Source of the DNA: Pelodera strongyloides
Lineage: Eukaryota > Nematoda > Chromadorea > Rhabditida > Rhabditidae
NCBI GenBank assembly: GCA_036852015.1
Contig: JAANDG010000519.1
Location: forward strand, 1-64,000
Direction of reading: 5' to 3'
Length of the DNA stretch: 64,000 nucleotides
Shown here piece by piece: positions 25,333-36,513 of this stretch (position 1 is its first letter; each line of letters opens with the position of its first letter). The position numbers were made by a program, and so were the translations under genes. The notes beneath the pieces are model-generated. The model worked only from the letters and a program-made list of their open reading frames with translations. It did no database searches and was not told where the DNA came from.

Positions 25333-27462
25333 ATATACAAAAAATATTACTATTTCTCTCGCTGTGTCATCATTAGTTCGAGCTTGGAACTAAGTAAACC
25401 TCCCTCATATAAATATTAGTTTATTCATCGCCAACTTAAATGTTTCACAATTCAAACCCTCATGGAAAGAGGCAGCAAAACAAAGGACCCAGTTTCGTTT
25501 AAATGACATTCATAGCAATTACAAATAGTTCGAACTTTGTTTCAATAATTGCATACAAATGGCGCTATATCGAATATATCTTGGAATTTTCTACATGTAC
25601 ATGGCATACATAGGAAACCTTACTACATAGCCTTACGGTGTTGCCGACCCCTTGTAAGAATGATGTCAGACGTCTTTTCTTTCATTTTCGTGCTTGTTGT
25701 CCACGGCATTTGCGAAAATTAGGAAATATCATTTATTCTCCGTCAGAGGTCGCCAGACGATTTCTCAATTATCCACAGTATCTACGCTTATTTCAAAGTC
25801 GACGAATATGTTATGTACTTGAAAGAAACGCTGCCCAAACCCCAGCGCATTTCTGTTTGTTCGACTTGTAAGTTGTGCATTTTCCACAGAGGACATCTCG
25901 ACTACACACATGCTTGTTTTTCGGAAAAGAGTCCTAGTAGAACAGTCGTTTGCAGTCGGTTCACTTGTTTCACATTAGAATATTTATTTATTAAGGAGTG
26001 CATCCCAGGATGAAAATTAAAACAAACATATAAACGCAAACAGATGACCGATATGATTAGCCATGAGATTTGACATTCTGCATTTGGAATATTGTTGCCA
26101 AAGGAATAAAACGAGCATTTTTTTGTTTGAGCAAACCCTTTGGCAAATAATGTGATATTTCAATATTTCACCTTAAAAATTGGGCCACCCTAACGAAAAA
26201 TGTAAGGTTAATGTGATACTACTATAAGAATGTGATACTACTAATTATTTCGAATTTTTTTCTTTTTGGATATATTTACAAAGTTATTACAATAATATGA
26301 TACGACCTGTCTTGGATATATTTCAGCTGATAGAGTACTACTGCATTGTCTCACCAACGCCTCATTGATATCTATCTTCTGAAACGTACCATCGTGCGAG
26401 ACAATTTAAACGGGGAGTCGTGATGGCGCGCAATATATTACGTACAATTTGCAAATGCAACGATTATGCAAATTCGTGATAAATAACCCGTTATTCTAAT
26501 TTGGCTTAACATTTATCTACGAGTACTGCCAGCGATCGGTTGCAGGTATGTGTTTCTCTTGTTTTCTTTCAATTAACGTTGTCTAATCGATCGATTCTAA
26601 TTCTAATCAATATTTATTTATCGGATACAGTCATTACTCTTTTCTGTGCTAATCGTATTCTCGGTCAAATATTGAGTTTGTTCGCTGGCATTTCTCGGTG
26701 CACCTTTCACCACACTTTTGAAATTTAGATAGAAATTTTGAAACGTTTAAATGTAACCTTAAAATTTACGTTAATAATGAACATTTACAAATTAGCATAT
26801 GATTCTGGTTAAAAGGTGCGTTTTCGTTCGGATTTTATCACTATTCAGCTATGTATGGTTCATTTCCGTTTTCTTTGTCTACGTCTTTGAATGTAAGTTA
26901 CCTCTTTTTGAAGATACATATAAGGGGCAGATTCTGGTAAACGACACATGGCGAACTAAATACAAATAACTTTCTTGGTGTGGAGCCGTTAAGTTCCTAC
27001 ATTATTGTCATTAAATTAATATTTTTAGGAATCGTGTTGGGTGACGCTTGCAATCTTCCGCGAGGGCAGCACCGTTGAAGTAAGAACCTTTCAACGTGGT
27101 CGAGGATACACAGGGAAAAAGGAACTTCATGACAACTGGGACCAGCACTGAGGAAAATGGACTTCGGTGGGTCAATTAGTTCATGTAAATAAACTTAGCC
27201 GAAAATCGAACACTAACATTCCATCTATTGATGGTTAATGTTACTGTAGATTCAAGTAAATATTATTGAATAGAAGTTGTTGTATTCAAGCGGATACGTC
27301 ATGTGTCTTCCCATTTCGATAGGTCTCCCTCTGTTTGATCGTGTATTTGTTCTGTGCATAACTCCTTTCGGTTGAGCATCATACCACAACATATAATTTA
27401 GATTAGTGATAATGATGCGTTTCTTCCCTTTTCCCACCCATCGCTTAATCCATAATCGTACC
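25333..27462. other. Gene-less stretch
   Basis: 25360-25520 is a duplicated segment shared, inverted, with 41400-41600. The remainder is AT-rich with no RNA gene, clear repeat or convincing exon chain. Confidence 0.5.
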
Positions 27463-27882
27463 ACAGTGCGCGAGTATAGTGCGTAAGTACCGTAGAGCGT
27501 AAGTACCGTAGAGCGTAAGTACCGTAGAGCGTATGTACCGTAGAGCGTATGTACCGTAGAGCGTATGTACCGTAGAGCGTATGTACCGTAGTGCGTATGT
27601 ACCGTAGTGCGCGAGTACCGTAGTGCGCGGGTACCGTAGTGCGCGAGTACCGCAGTGCGCGAGTACCGCAGTGCGCGAGTACCGCAGTGCGCGAGTACCG
27701 CAGTGCGCGAGTACCGCAGTGCGCGAGTACCGCAGTGCGTGAGTACCGCACTGCGTGAGTACCGCACTGCGTGAGTACCGCGCGAGTACCGCACAGCGCG
27801 AGTACCGCATTGCGCGAGTACCGCATTGCGCGAGTACCGCATTGCGCGAGTACCGCATTGCACGAATACCGCAGTGCGTGTT
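27463..27882. repeat. 16-bp minisatellite, about 26 units
   Basis: Units of the form GCGYRAGTACCGYAGT repeat head-to-tail with a graded series of variants: GCGTAAGTACCGTAGA at the left, then GCGTATGTACCGTAGA, then GCGCGAGTACCGCAGT, then GCGTGAGTACCGCACT, then GCGCGAGTACCGCATT. Sixteen is not a multiple of three and no unit has a minus-strand stop, so all three minus frames stay open for over 400 bases. Confidence 0.93.
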
Positions 27883-30800
27883 TTGACGCCCATTCCATTC
27901 AGCAATAACCCCAATTTTTCATTTGCAACCAAAATTCATAAAATTTAGGGTGGAGGCCTTTAACACTAACATTTGAATATGTTTCTTTATCAGCTACTGT
28001 GGAACTGTATATAGAGGAATTTTTAATTATAATAATAATAATAATTAGTTGTTATTCTGGTGACCTGCGGTATAGCTGCGGTGGCGTAGCCAAGTTGATG
28101 CCAGATTTCGGTTGGTCCTAACTGCTTTATCTTACGTATCTAATTGATTAGTTTTCTTGTTTTACGGTACTTCGTCCATCGAATGAAACTTGGATCATGT
28201 GAACAATGTGAACGCCTGCAGCGTTGGGTCATCTATGCGTCTATGCATCTATTCGCTCAAACGGTATGTTGGAATTTGAAACATTTGAAATTTCGGAACG
28301 TAACCAATATCTGTCACTGTCTATTACTCTCTTTCTGCATTCTGACTAAAGAATATTTCATTAGCACATGTCACTCCTCGGTTTTACTCATTTCTTATAC
28401 TTTAGGTTTTTCCCGCATGTACAGGAGTTGAGGATTAAATGCAAGACAATGGACGTGGAATTATAAGTTATATATGTTGTTTGATTTTCCAAATTTTGGG
28501 TGCATGCACCCTTCCCTAATAAGGAAATAAAATGTGTGGGGTAGGGGGAAGGGGGCAAAGCTGTTTGTCGGGGAATATGAACATCTGGTTGTGGTCACTT
28601 ATCACTTCAAAAGCATTGTTTTACTATGTGTGTTGGTGGAAAATGGCCGGGAAAATTATGTTCACCAGGGTCCTGTCTGTTTATGTTATGCTGTTTGCAT
28701 CATTTTTATGAAAGCGACATTGGTAACTATGATCGGTTTGGGGAACAATGTTAATATTTTCTTTATTTCAATGTGACCATATGATCATCAGGTGTGAGCT
28801 CATTTCTCATAGATCTCATAGATTTCGTCAATGCGTAGGTGTGATTCCAATATTTATGTATAGGAACACGGTCGTATGATGGAACAAAAATGAGCAACTC
28901 GTAACATTGGCATTGAATCGTACTGCAGGGATGAATCCGACAAAGAGTTTTCGTTCTTGCCGCACATTGTTGAGTCTCTGTGTCTTTCGTGTGTACTGCA
29001 TCTACAGTAGTTTCAAGTTTTCATAGCTTGCATGTTATCGGACTACGGTGGGTCCGCTTTCCGTACGGAACAGGAGTAATACTGTAGTTTCTCGTATCTC
29101 CTCAGATGATCACGAATTCTGCGCCACGTTCGCGCACATTGGTTCACTCAACGTGCTTTTGTTTGGTTGTCGTCCAGCGTTTCGCTGTGATTTTCGTTAA
29201 AGGGGCAGGCTGACTTTGCGATCGTTGTTTATTCCTATTTTTATCAGCGTGTAAAAATTCAACTTCAAACATGGTCCTTTCATTTCATATACTTTATCAC
29301 GATAACATTTGTATTTAGCCTAATTGACCACGCTTCTTATTTTGAGTTGCCAACCTTATGGTTCTTATTCTAAAAGCAGAGCCATATGCGCCATTAAAGA
29401 GAAATTTAATGGGAAATAAAGAAACAATAAACGTTGGGAAAAACCCATAATAATACGTGCCAGCGATATATTTTGGGACTTTCGTCAAGGGGGTCAGCTT
29501 ATCTTATGTACTTATGTTATGGTATTCGGGAATCAGCCGAAAACAACAAAAATTCCGAGATCTAGATGGGTCATAACACAGAATTCGGCCATCACATCCT
29601 ATCACATTTCGTAGAATTTTGCATTTCTATCATATTTGGCATTTGGCATCTCAATTTGTAGCGAATTTCATGCTGAATACCTCGCCTGAGAGCCATACTA
29701 TACCTCATGTCCTGTTATTAATAAATTGATCAATTTATTCAAATAATTGTTCTACATTTTAAGCATGTTGCATAGCGATCAAGAGGAAGAGGACACCAAG
29801 AGTTATACGCTTAGGTCATAGGACATTTTGATTCTCAATAGTTTCTTTCATAAAAGTAAATGTTTTTGTTATAGCAGTAGACATTTTTTATTTGTAAACA
29901 TGTTGAAACAACGTGAGTGATTTCTCCGTCAAAGCGGGTGTTATTATGAATGATGATGACGCATACAATGCGCAGGCAAGTAACACACCACACAAATTCA
30001 CATCCTAAAATATTTTTGGTTCTCGGGAAAAGGTTTATATAGCATAGCTGGCAATCCGTTGTCTATGTCCACCATTTTTTGTGAAATCAACTATGTGCCG
30101 TGCACTTACATATACATGATACATATGTAACTGATTATGAAGAGAACTTTACAAGAAAGAGTATTCTAGTCCATTCCAAATTTTGAAAAAAAAAATAATA
30201 ATAATACAAAGAATTCGAGGAGAAAGATCATGAGTGTTCTGCAAGAACGGCCGTGTTTTTGGGATTTTCTTCGTAAAAAAGGCCGAATTGCATTTTTTTC
30301 AATACAGATGAGCATGTTCATTGGAACTAGTGCCGGTAGCAGTCTTTGTAGAAACAAAATTTCGGCGTATTCCAACTGAATGTTGGCATTCCTCGACAAA
30401 TTTCTATGTATGAAGTGATGTATGAAAGTGTAGAACTAAAATGTTGCGTCAATATCACTGCTCCATACACTGTTGAATTTCTCTTTTTGTGTTTGTTTAA
30501 TAGGCACAAACGTCAAACAACAGTTAATGATTGTCGGTTGATCTGCCGAGGTGAACTAAAAATATAAATCATCTCTGACGATGATGATGACGAAACTGGT
30601 GGTGCGCGGCTAAAACCTGGCGCGAAATTTCTCCGGCGACAGTACGAAAATATGAAATTGATGCGAATTCGCCTGTTTCGCTGGACATCTCGTGACGTGA
30701 GTCCGAATTTTGGGCGAGTTCCGCTGCGAGATATAGACCCTGATTTCCTACACCTCTCACCATCGCGCTCGCTTTATGTGCAGACGTTTCCACTTGACAA

Positions 30801-31160
30801 CAATACAACATTGGAATTCGGCTTATTTTCGGGTAGGTCTTTGATTAACATATACGATAATTTGATTAAATTATGAAAATTTGCATGGAATACTTGTAAC
30901 GTGAACTACACATTTACATATCTGTTCTTTTGAAGAGAACTATTTTCTTTCACGTCTTCATTTCTCACAATGATAAACTTGGATTCCTCTCCCCAAAGTG
31001 ACGAACTATGGTTTGGCTTTGCTCATAATTCAATTTTTATCTTTTCTCATAACGATCGTAGTTAACTAATCAATTTGCGAGTCTGATATAGTCTGACATT
31101 GCACAGTGTGCAACGAATTTTGCACTGCAACCAGCCTCTTATCCTCGTGTAAATAAATAA
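27883..31160. other. Gene-less stretch
   Basis: I see no conserved protein blocks, RNA genes or clear transposon ends. An open stretch at 30651-30840 with a later one at 31428-31527 could be exons but does not join in phase. Confidence 0.45.
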
Positions 31161-31167
31161 ATAAATC

Positions 31168-31370
31168 GTAACGCTTCAAGAGCGTGCACCTTCATTCAAG
31201 GGTGGTACAATACAGTTTCAAAGTGAGCTCATAACTTGTTCCGCAGAGGTCCTGAGCATTAGGCGATGAGTTCCAGATGACAAATTGCTCGACGTCTTCG
31301 GGCTAGGGCCAGGAGGGATCGCCCATGTATAATTCGCTCGCCGGGTGGTGGTTTCAAAGTTGTATGGCAT
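31168..31370 (-). mobile_element. tRNA-derived SINE, 3' part
   Basis: The body matches 49970-50236 (CGCTTCAAGAGCGTGCACCT, CAGAGGTCCTGAGCATTAGG and CCGGGTGGTGGTTTCAAA on the plus strand). The tRNA-like head is missing. The 3' tail is a short TTTA repeat, seen as AAATAAATAAATAAAT at 31148-31165. Confidence 0.7.
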
Positions 31371-31687
31371 TCTTATTGTCCTAGTTAGCTTAATTTTCTA
31401 TTAATAATTAAAATTTGGTTATCATTTAGGCTGTCTTTCGAGTCGGAACGTGAGAGAATAGAGGCCCTTCGGTTTAGAAGAGAGCAAGCCGCCGCGATCA
31501 AAATTGTGATAGAGTACGACTATTATTAATGATCGCTAATTACCTCACCATCAGACATCAAATCCAGAGTTTCCTAATTAACGGTTTTGTTTTTGGTGGC
31601 ATGCGTGTACATAAGAGCCACACTCTTTTCCCTTGCGCATGGCATGCTCCTTCACGTTGGAACGTTAAATCTATTTTGGAGAGTGTA

Positions 31688-32010
31688 TGTCGCGACTCCG
31701 TGCGACTAGTACAAATAGACAAAAAAGGGAAACGAAATGACGAGATGGAAACCAATCAAACTGAATGAACAACTTCGTCGGAACGGCAAAAAGCAGTCCA
31801 ATCCACTCATAGCGAACGAAAGGTACCGGGAGAAGGCACTGAGAATTGAAAAGTGCGTACAAAAAGTGGACGGATGAGAACGCAGGACCGTATATAAGAC
31901 GACGCTTGGACGGACCCGACATGTTCTACTCCTCTCTACTTCGACACTAATAATATCCCAGTTTACCCAATAAATTATTTATCTCACGTGCGTAGACACA
32001 AGACAACACA
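31688..32010 (+). repeat. 5' LTR
   Basis: It starts TGTCGCGACTCCG and ends GACAACACA, the TG...CA form. A TATATAAG box lies near 31892 and AATAAA near 31970, which fixes the plus orientation and marks U3/R/U5. Confidence 0.9.
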
Positions 32011-32076
32011 TGGTGCACCGTCCGGGAATCGAACCCGGGCCGCCCGCGTGGCAGGCGAGCATTCTACCACTGAACG
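32011..32076 (+). other. Primer-binding site extended to an almost full antisense tRNA-Gly(GCC)
   Basis: TGGTGCACCGTCCGGGAATC is complementary to a tRNA-Gly 3' end including the CCA. The complementarity continues through the T arm, the anticodon arm (CGTGGCAGGCG, anticodon GCC) and most of the D arm to about tRNA position 10, then stops. The 5' acceptor strand (GCACCG-type) is replaced by unrelated sequence, so this is not an expressible tRNA gene. Ordinary primer-binding sites cover only about 18 nt. Confidence 0.85.
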
Positions 32077-32231
32077 TCGCCCCCCTCTTCATCGTCACGC
32101 AGCACGCCCGCCCAAGGATTTGTCGCCAAGCAATACGCTGTCAAAGGATCGCCACCAACGACGCTACATCCAGGAATCGTTTTGCTCCGCCGTTTCCTCG
32201 CCCCCCCCCCCCCCCCCCACCCCCCCGCCAA

Positions 32232-32554
32232 TGTCGCGACTCCGTGCGACTAGTACAAATAGACAAAAAAGGGAAACGAAAGGACGAGATGGAAACCACT
32301 CAAACTGAATGAACAACTTCGTCGGAACGGCAAAAAGCAGTCCAATCCACTCATAGCGAACGAAAGGTACCGGGAGAAGGCACTGAGAATTGAAAAGTGC
32401 GTACAAAAAGTGGACGGATGAGAACCCAGGACCGTATATAAGTCGACGCTTGGACGGACCCGACATGTTCCACTCCTCTCTACTTCGACACTAATAATAT
32501 CCCAGTTTACCCAATAAACTATTTATCTCACGTGCGTAGACACAAGACAACACA
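32232..32554 (+). repeat. 3' LTR
   Basis: Same length as the 5' LTR with about six substitutions. TATATAAG and AATAAA are conserved. GTGTA follows directly. Confidence 0.9.
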
Positions 32555-32597
32555 GTGTATATCCGGAAAGCCTGATTCAGACACTACAACGTGAAAA

Positions 32598-33233
32598 TTG
32601 GCGTGCAAGCGGCAACGTCACTGCATGCAATTCACTGCGTGGATTCTGGCGTGCAAGTTTCCTGCCGCAACGTTGCCCATTGCACGCCATCATAAAGTTG
32701 CCGCTTGCACGGCGTACGCACGCCATTTCTCCTCGGACTTTTCGCGTGCAAGCGGCGTGAGATCGGTCCCACGTTCTTCAGTGTTTACTATGTTCAGTTA
32801 CCCCTAACACCCAAACGACGATTTTTATTTTTAGTTGCACGCTATTTCCATTTCTACGTGCATATTGGGGTTTCCATGTATGCGATTCGCACTTGCGAAA
32901 ATGACAAACCGCTGTCCATGTTCGAGTCAATGTAAATGACAAGGTCCCGCAGCGATTTTGAATCTAGTACGGATCTATTTCAAATAGCACGGGTCTGATG
33001 CGGTTCTGTTCCAAATAGCACGGGTCTGGGGCACTTTCGCTGCAGGACCATGTCAACGTGCGATTCGCATGGGTTACGGTAGGCAATTGACATGCATGTA
33101 AAATGACTTGAACATGGACAGCGGTTTGTCATTTTCGCAAGTGCGAATCGCAAACATGGAAACCCCATTACTGCACGCCACCACATTGCCAAATGCAAGC
33201 CGCGTGCACTCCGTCACTCGGCTTGCACGCCAA
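32598..33233. mobile_element. Palindromic repeat of the TTGGCGTGCAAGC family, with a nested MITE
   Basis: The left end TTGGCGTGCAAGCGGC is matched on the right by GGCTTGCACGCCAA. The same motif recurs several times inside the left half. The interior is interrupted by the element at 32867-33166. A short uninterrupted copy lies at 37813-37936. Confidence 0.6.
32867..33166. mobile_element. MITE with GGGGTTTCCATG ends, nested copy
   Basis: Inverted repeats of about 57 bp run from GGGGTTTCCATGTATGCGAT to the mirrored GCAAACATGGAAACCCC, with an ATT repeat on both sides. A diverged second copy lies at 60034-60342. Confidence 0.75.
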
Positions 33234-33694
33234 GTTTCGTCAGTGTTGGAGCTAGCATGACTGTCTGTAATTATCAATTAGTCAATTACTCAAAATCAAT
33301 AAGTACCCCTGATTCAGAGATGAACACTATCGGTACTTGAAAAAGCGATTCGTCGTCTGTTGTCTCCTCGTTCTAGTTACGACATCTTTACTAGTTTTCG
33401 CAATCAAACAGGCCAAATATATCAATGGTAGGTGTTTTTATATAAGTGAGGTCGCGTTTGTTGGCCGCATTTATTTGGTGTATAAAACTTTGGAATGGTA
33501 TTCCGTATTCTAAGAAAACTGCACGGGCACCGCGCTGCCTACACTGGTGATAGATTGTTGGAACTTGAGAAATACTGAATTTTATTTTTATTCTCATAAA
33601 ATTAAATTTTATATATGTAGATTAAACTTGGATGGATCTGTGGAAATTATATCAGAACTTATTTCCAGCAGCCAACCTCGAAAAGCAGAAAGAC

Positions 33695-34695
33695 ATGGAA
33701 ACTCCAAACAGAGACGAAATACAACTTTATGAGAATAGAATCAAGTATGCGTTTCTTTCACTTGCTTGCATTTCAAAATATTCTTTATTTTTCCGGTAGC
33801 TCCGCTAAACCACTTTTGCACATTTTTAATCGAAAGTTATACTTTGATTTTCAGTGAACTGCAAACTGAGAATGATTATCTGAAAACAAGGATCAAGGAG
33901 TTACAGCGCAAGGTTGGTAAAAGATATATTATCTTAGATACCTTAGTGATCTGCTTCTTCTTAGCTGCTTCAGCAATTTGCGTGGGTGTCGCTACGTTGT
34001 GCGGGCACGAGGAGTTATACAGCGCAAAGTTGAATCTAAACTAAACGATGTTTTTGATAAATAACCTGCATGCATGTGAATACTTACGTAAGGTAGCATT
34101 TGTTGTGGCATGTTACGCGTTTTCGAGCGTTTTCTGAATTTGGATTAGTGCGATTCTTGCTAAGCTAAACTGTGATAAAAAAAAGTTGTTAAAATATTAA
34201 GAACCGAAGACAGAAGACCAACTCGTAATTATATTTAGGTTCCCGAAGAAGAGCCCCATTCCCCGTCGCATTCCACGGTGAGCAATTTTAAGTTAATTGC
34301 CCACTTTTTATCTATATTTATATTGGTCAATTTTTGAATTAGTTTCGCGTAATGAGCACCTAATCAGTGCCAGATTAAATCCACAGATTAGAGGTGCGGC
34401 GAAAGGGGAAAGCCCACAGGAAAGTGGAAACCCCGATATGGCCCCGATTATTTGTCGAAAAACCCCGATATGACCCCGATCATTTCCCAAAAACCCCGAT
34501 ATGACCCCGATTATTTTCCAGAAAACCCCGATATGGCCACGATCACGGCCCGATTTTTTGAGGGACGTGATCGGGGCCATATCGGGGTTTTTGGTTTTCC
34601 ATGCCGTCACATTTTCAAAAAAAAAATGGTAAAAGACGAATATGACAAAATGACAAAACTTTTTTTTACAGGAGTCCCTGAATGGAGAAGACTAA
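33695..34695 (+). CDS. Small coiled-coil protein, 56 residues, unknown function
   Basis: Four exons join in phase: 33695-33744, 33855-33912, 34239-34277, 34672-34695 (TAA). The start lies 27 bases after TTATTTCCAG, a plausible trans-splice acceptor. The protein begins METPNRDEIQLYENR, forms a short leucine-zipper-like helix over about residues 9-37 (INELQTENDYLKTRIKELQR), and ends in an acidic, serine-rich tail (PEEEPHSPSHST, ESLNGED). No membrane segment or catalytic motif. I do not recognise the family. Intron 3 holds a foldback repeat with four tandem units. AATAAA occurs near 34798. Consistent phases and good splice sites support a real gene, but the protein is very short. Confidence 0.6.
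34431..34590. repeat. Tandem/inverted repeat of CCCCGATATG units in an intron
   Basis: Four units of 31-32 bp begin CCCCGATATG at 34431, 34463, 34494 and 34526. One inverted CATATCGGGG follows at 34578. The last direct unit and the inverted one can form a hairpin (CACGATCACGG facing GACGTGATCGGGG). Confidence 0.75.
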
Positions 34696-34818
34696 CAAGA
34701 GTGGGATTATTCTCTTTGTCTGTTTCTTTTACTTATTAGAAATAGCGATTATTATGTGTCGTTTGATCGTGTATGCAGTGTACGTGCATCCATTTACAAT
34801 AAATTCACAAGAAAACCG

Positions 34819-35001
34819 TTAAAGCGAAATACCAGCCGGTTTTTGAAACGTATCTCAAATATCAGCATTCTTATGCAGTTATGCTAAAAGGGGTCTATTG
34901 GGGTCTATTTTTTATTCAAATTTATGCTCATTTGCATGTGAAGCATAGGAAAGCAGGGAGTACTCGACGCGTTTCAAAAACCGGTCGGTATTTCGCTTTA
35001 A
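34819..35001. mobile_element. TTAA-flanked MITE, AGCGAAATACC family
   Basis: TTAA-AGCGAAATACCAGCCGG on the left mirrors CCGGTCGGTATTTCGCT-TTAA on the right, with TTTTTGAAACG/CGTTTCAAAAA just inside. Further copies lie at 45617-45787, 48672-48854, 50521-50686, 57047-57235 and near 62334-62957. Confidence 0.75.
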
Positions 35002-35696
35002 GAGGCTAATTGTAAGCTGTTTCAGAGATTTTCGTGACGAATTCAAAAAAAAACAACATTGTGGCTGTTGTCAAAAATGATGCCAATTAAATGTATAAAT
35101 ACTAGATACTTGCATTTAACTCTGTCCTTTGCACTAATTATTATGGGATATTATCACTTGAAAATAAACATTTATTAATTGGCTTGACTTATGTTGTTCA
35201 AAATGAACACAGCAAAACTTCGTCAGGTACAATTTTTTTTATCACCACAGTTCTCTCTGCCGGGTTCAAGACACAACATCATTCTGGGAGTGAGTTCGAT
35301 ACTCGTCTACTTTATACAGAGCCTCAAATTTGCGGCGCATTTTGTCAGTCGCCAGAGTAGAGAACACTCAACTGCGTGGCATAAAAGCGTTCTGATAATA
35401 ACAAAGTTGGGAAACTATCGGGCAACTATACCTAAAAGTTATCCTTGAATTAAAATAGTTTGTCTTTAATCCTAGACACCCGTTTAGAAGTATTAAAAAA
35501 GAAGTGTGATGGACTGCTGTTGTTTTTTCGGAGAAATAAACTAATGATATTCAGGTATCTACAAGTAGGATATATAGTTAACATTTAAAAGAGCAATACA
35601 AGTGTCCTTTCTTTATTTTCAAAAACTGAGAGTATGGAGAGCGCCCCCAATACGCCGCTATCCGCCTATGAGAGAACAGAGAGGAACCTATACTTT

Positions 35697-35888
35697 GAGA
35701 CCATACTACACAGGATCATTTCTGTAGTTAGTATTGCTCTTCATAGGCATTTATGCCACCCTCTAAACCTGCGATGATTGGGAGACGGGCGGGTCGCGAG
35801 CGGGAAGAACGGGTCTTTGGCCCGCTGAGGACCGTGCTCCTCCCTTTACTGGGACGGAGCAGCGACCTGCTTTACTGAGCGGGGTTTT
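35697..35888 (+). ncRNA. U3 small nucleolar RNA gene, copy 3
   Basis: The RNA region is nearly identical to the other copies. The upstream sequence differs (GAGCGCCCCCAATACGCCGC), keeping only a loose GC-rich resemblance at the expected promoter distance, so it may be expressed differently or not at all. 35880-37110 is a direct duplicate of about 43116-44300. Confidence 0.88.
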
Positions 35889-36317
35889 AAATGATAATTG
35901 TTTCAAAAATCATTACATTAATTATTCGAAACCAATATCATGCGTAATTATTCCTTCAGATGTAGAATTGGTTGGTAATGATGCTCGAACCATCAAAATT
36001 CCTCATATAAATATACAAAAAATCCTCTACTGTCTTGAAAGATTTTTTTTTTAATTTTGATAGCTAAAATGTAATAAACACCAACACATAAACAAAAATA
36101 GTTATATAAACACCATGAAGAAAATTCAACAAGATCAGCTACTACTATTCGTTCTATCGACCAAAACGTATCGCAGGGCGAGTGACAATGTGCTCGTTCT
36201 TTGTGTGGTGAGGGTGTACCAGCGCGTGCGACCGTATGAGAGACGCAGAGTGTCCGCCGGGAAAGGTGCTATATACGACGCAATGCGTGTACATGAGGCC
36301 GGCACTAGATAGTTCAT

Positions 36318-36480
36318 AAACTTACCTGGCTGGGAGGCTCTCGCGATCAAGAAGGCGGGACCTCCATGGCGAGGCTTAGCCATTGCACTTTCGGCTAGGT
36401 TGACCCGTGTGGCAGCTCCGAGTTGGGGTTCGCCAACAGCTAAATTTTTGCGTGAGGGGCTGCGTTCGCGCGGCCCAGCT
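36318..36480 (+). ncRNA. U1 spliceosomal snRNA gene, copy 2
   Basis: All U1 features of copy 1 are present: AAACTTACCTGG, GATCAAGAAGG, CATTGCACT, Sm site AATTTTTG and the 3' stem. The last bases read CCCAGCT where other copies have CCCTGCT. Its upstream region (36110-36317) matches the copy at 43571, not copies 1 and 3. A proximal-element candidate GAGACGCAGAGTGTCCGCCG lies near -77 to -58. Confidence 0.94.
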
Positions 36481-36513
36481 AATTGTAGAGGAAATTAAAG
36501 TGCAAATATTGTG

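Larger units (their letters stand above)
31688..32554 (+). mobile_element. Compact LTR retrotransposon (TRIM-like), complete with target duplication
   Basis: Two 323-bp LTRs flank 221 bp with no coding capacity. The element is bounded by the 5-bp direct repeat GTGTA (31683-31687 and 32555-32559), so it inserted as this unit. The first LTR is followed immediately by a tRNA-Gly primer-binding site. The LTRs differ at about six positions (about 98% identical), implying a fairly recent insertion. The usual purine tract before the 3' LTR is absent; a long poly(C) tract (about 32200-32226) is there instead. Any mobility would need proteins supplied in trans. Confidence 0.9.

Noticed and set aside
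26847..27168. Three short exon-like blocks starting MYGSFPFSLSTSLN
   Set aside because: Phases fit, but the blocks are very short, the chain does not reach a clear stop exon, and composition looks random.
27252..27932. Long repetitive minus-strand open frames
   Set aside because: All three frames are open because of a 16-bp tandem repeat; there is no start, splice or family support.
30651..31527. Two open stretches (beginning MKLMRIRLFRWTSRDV; ending IKIVIEYDYY) that might be exons
   Set aside because: The donor near 30835 and acceptor near 31428 do not join in the frame that keeps both open, and neither matches a family I know.
32011..32082. Apparent tRNA-Gly(GCC) gene on the minus strand
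   Set aside because: The T, anticodon and D arms are perfect, but the 5' acceptor strand does not pair and a CCA is encoded. It begins exactly at the LTR end, so it is a primer-binding-site extension.
34431..34590. Regularly spaced repeats resembling a small CRISPR array
   Set aside because: Spacers are similar to each other, one unit is inverted, and the context is a eukaryotic intron.
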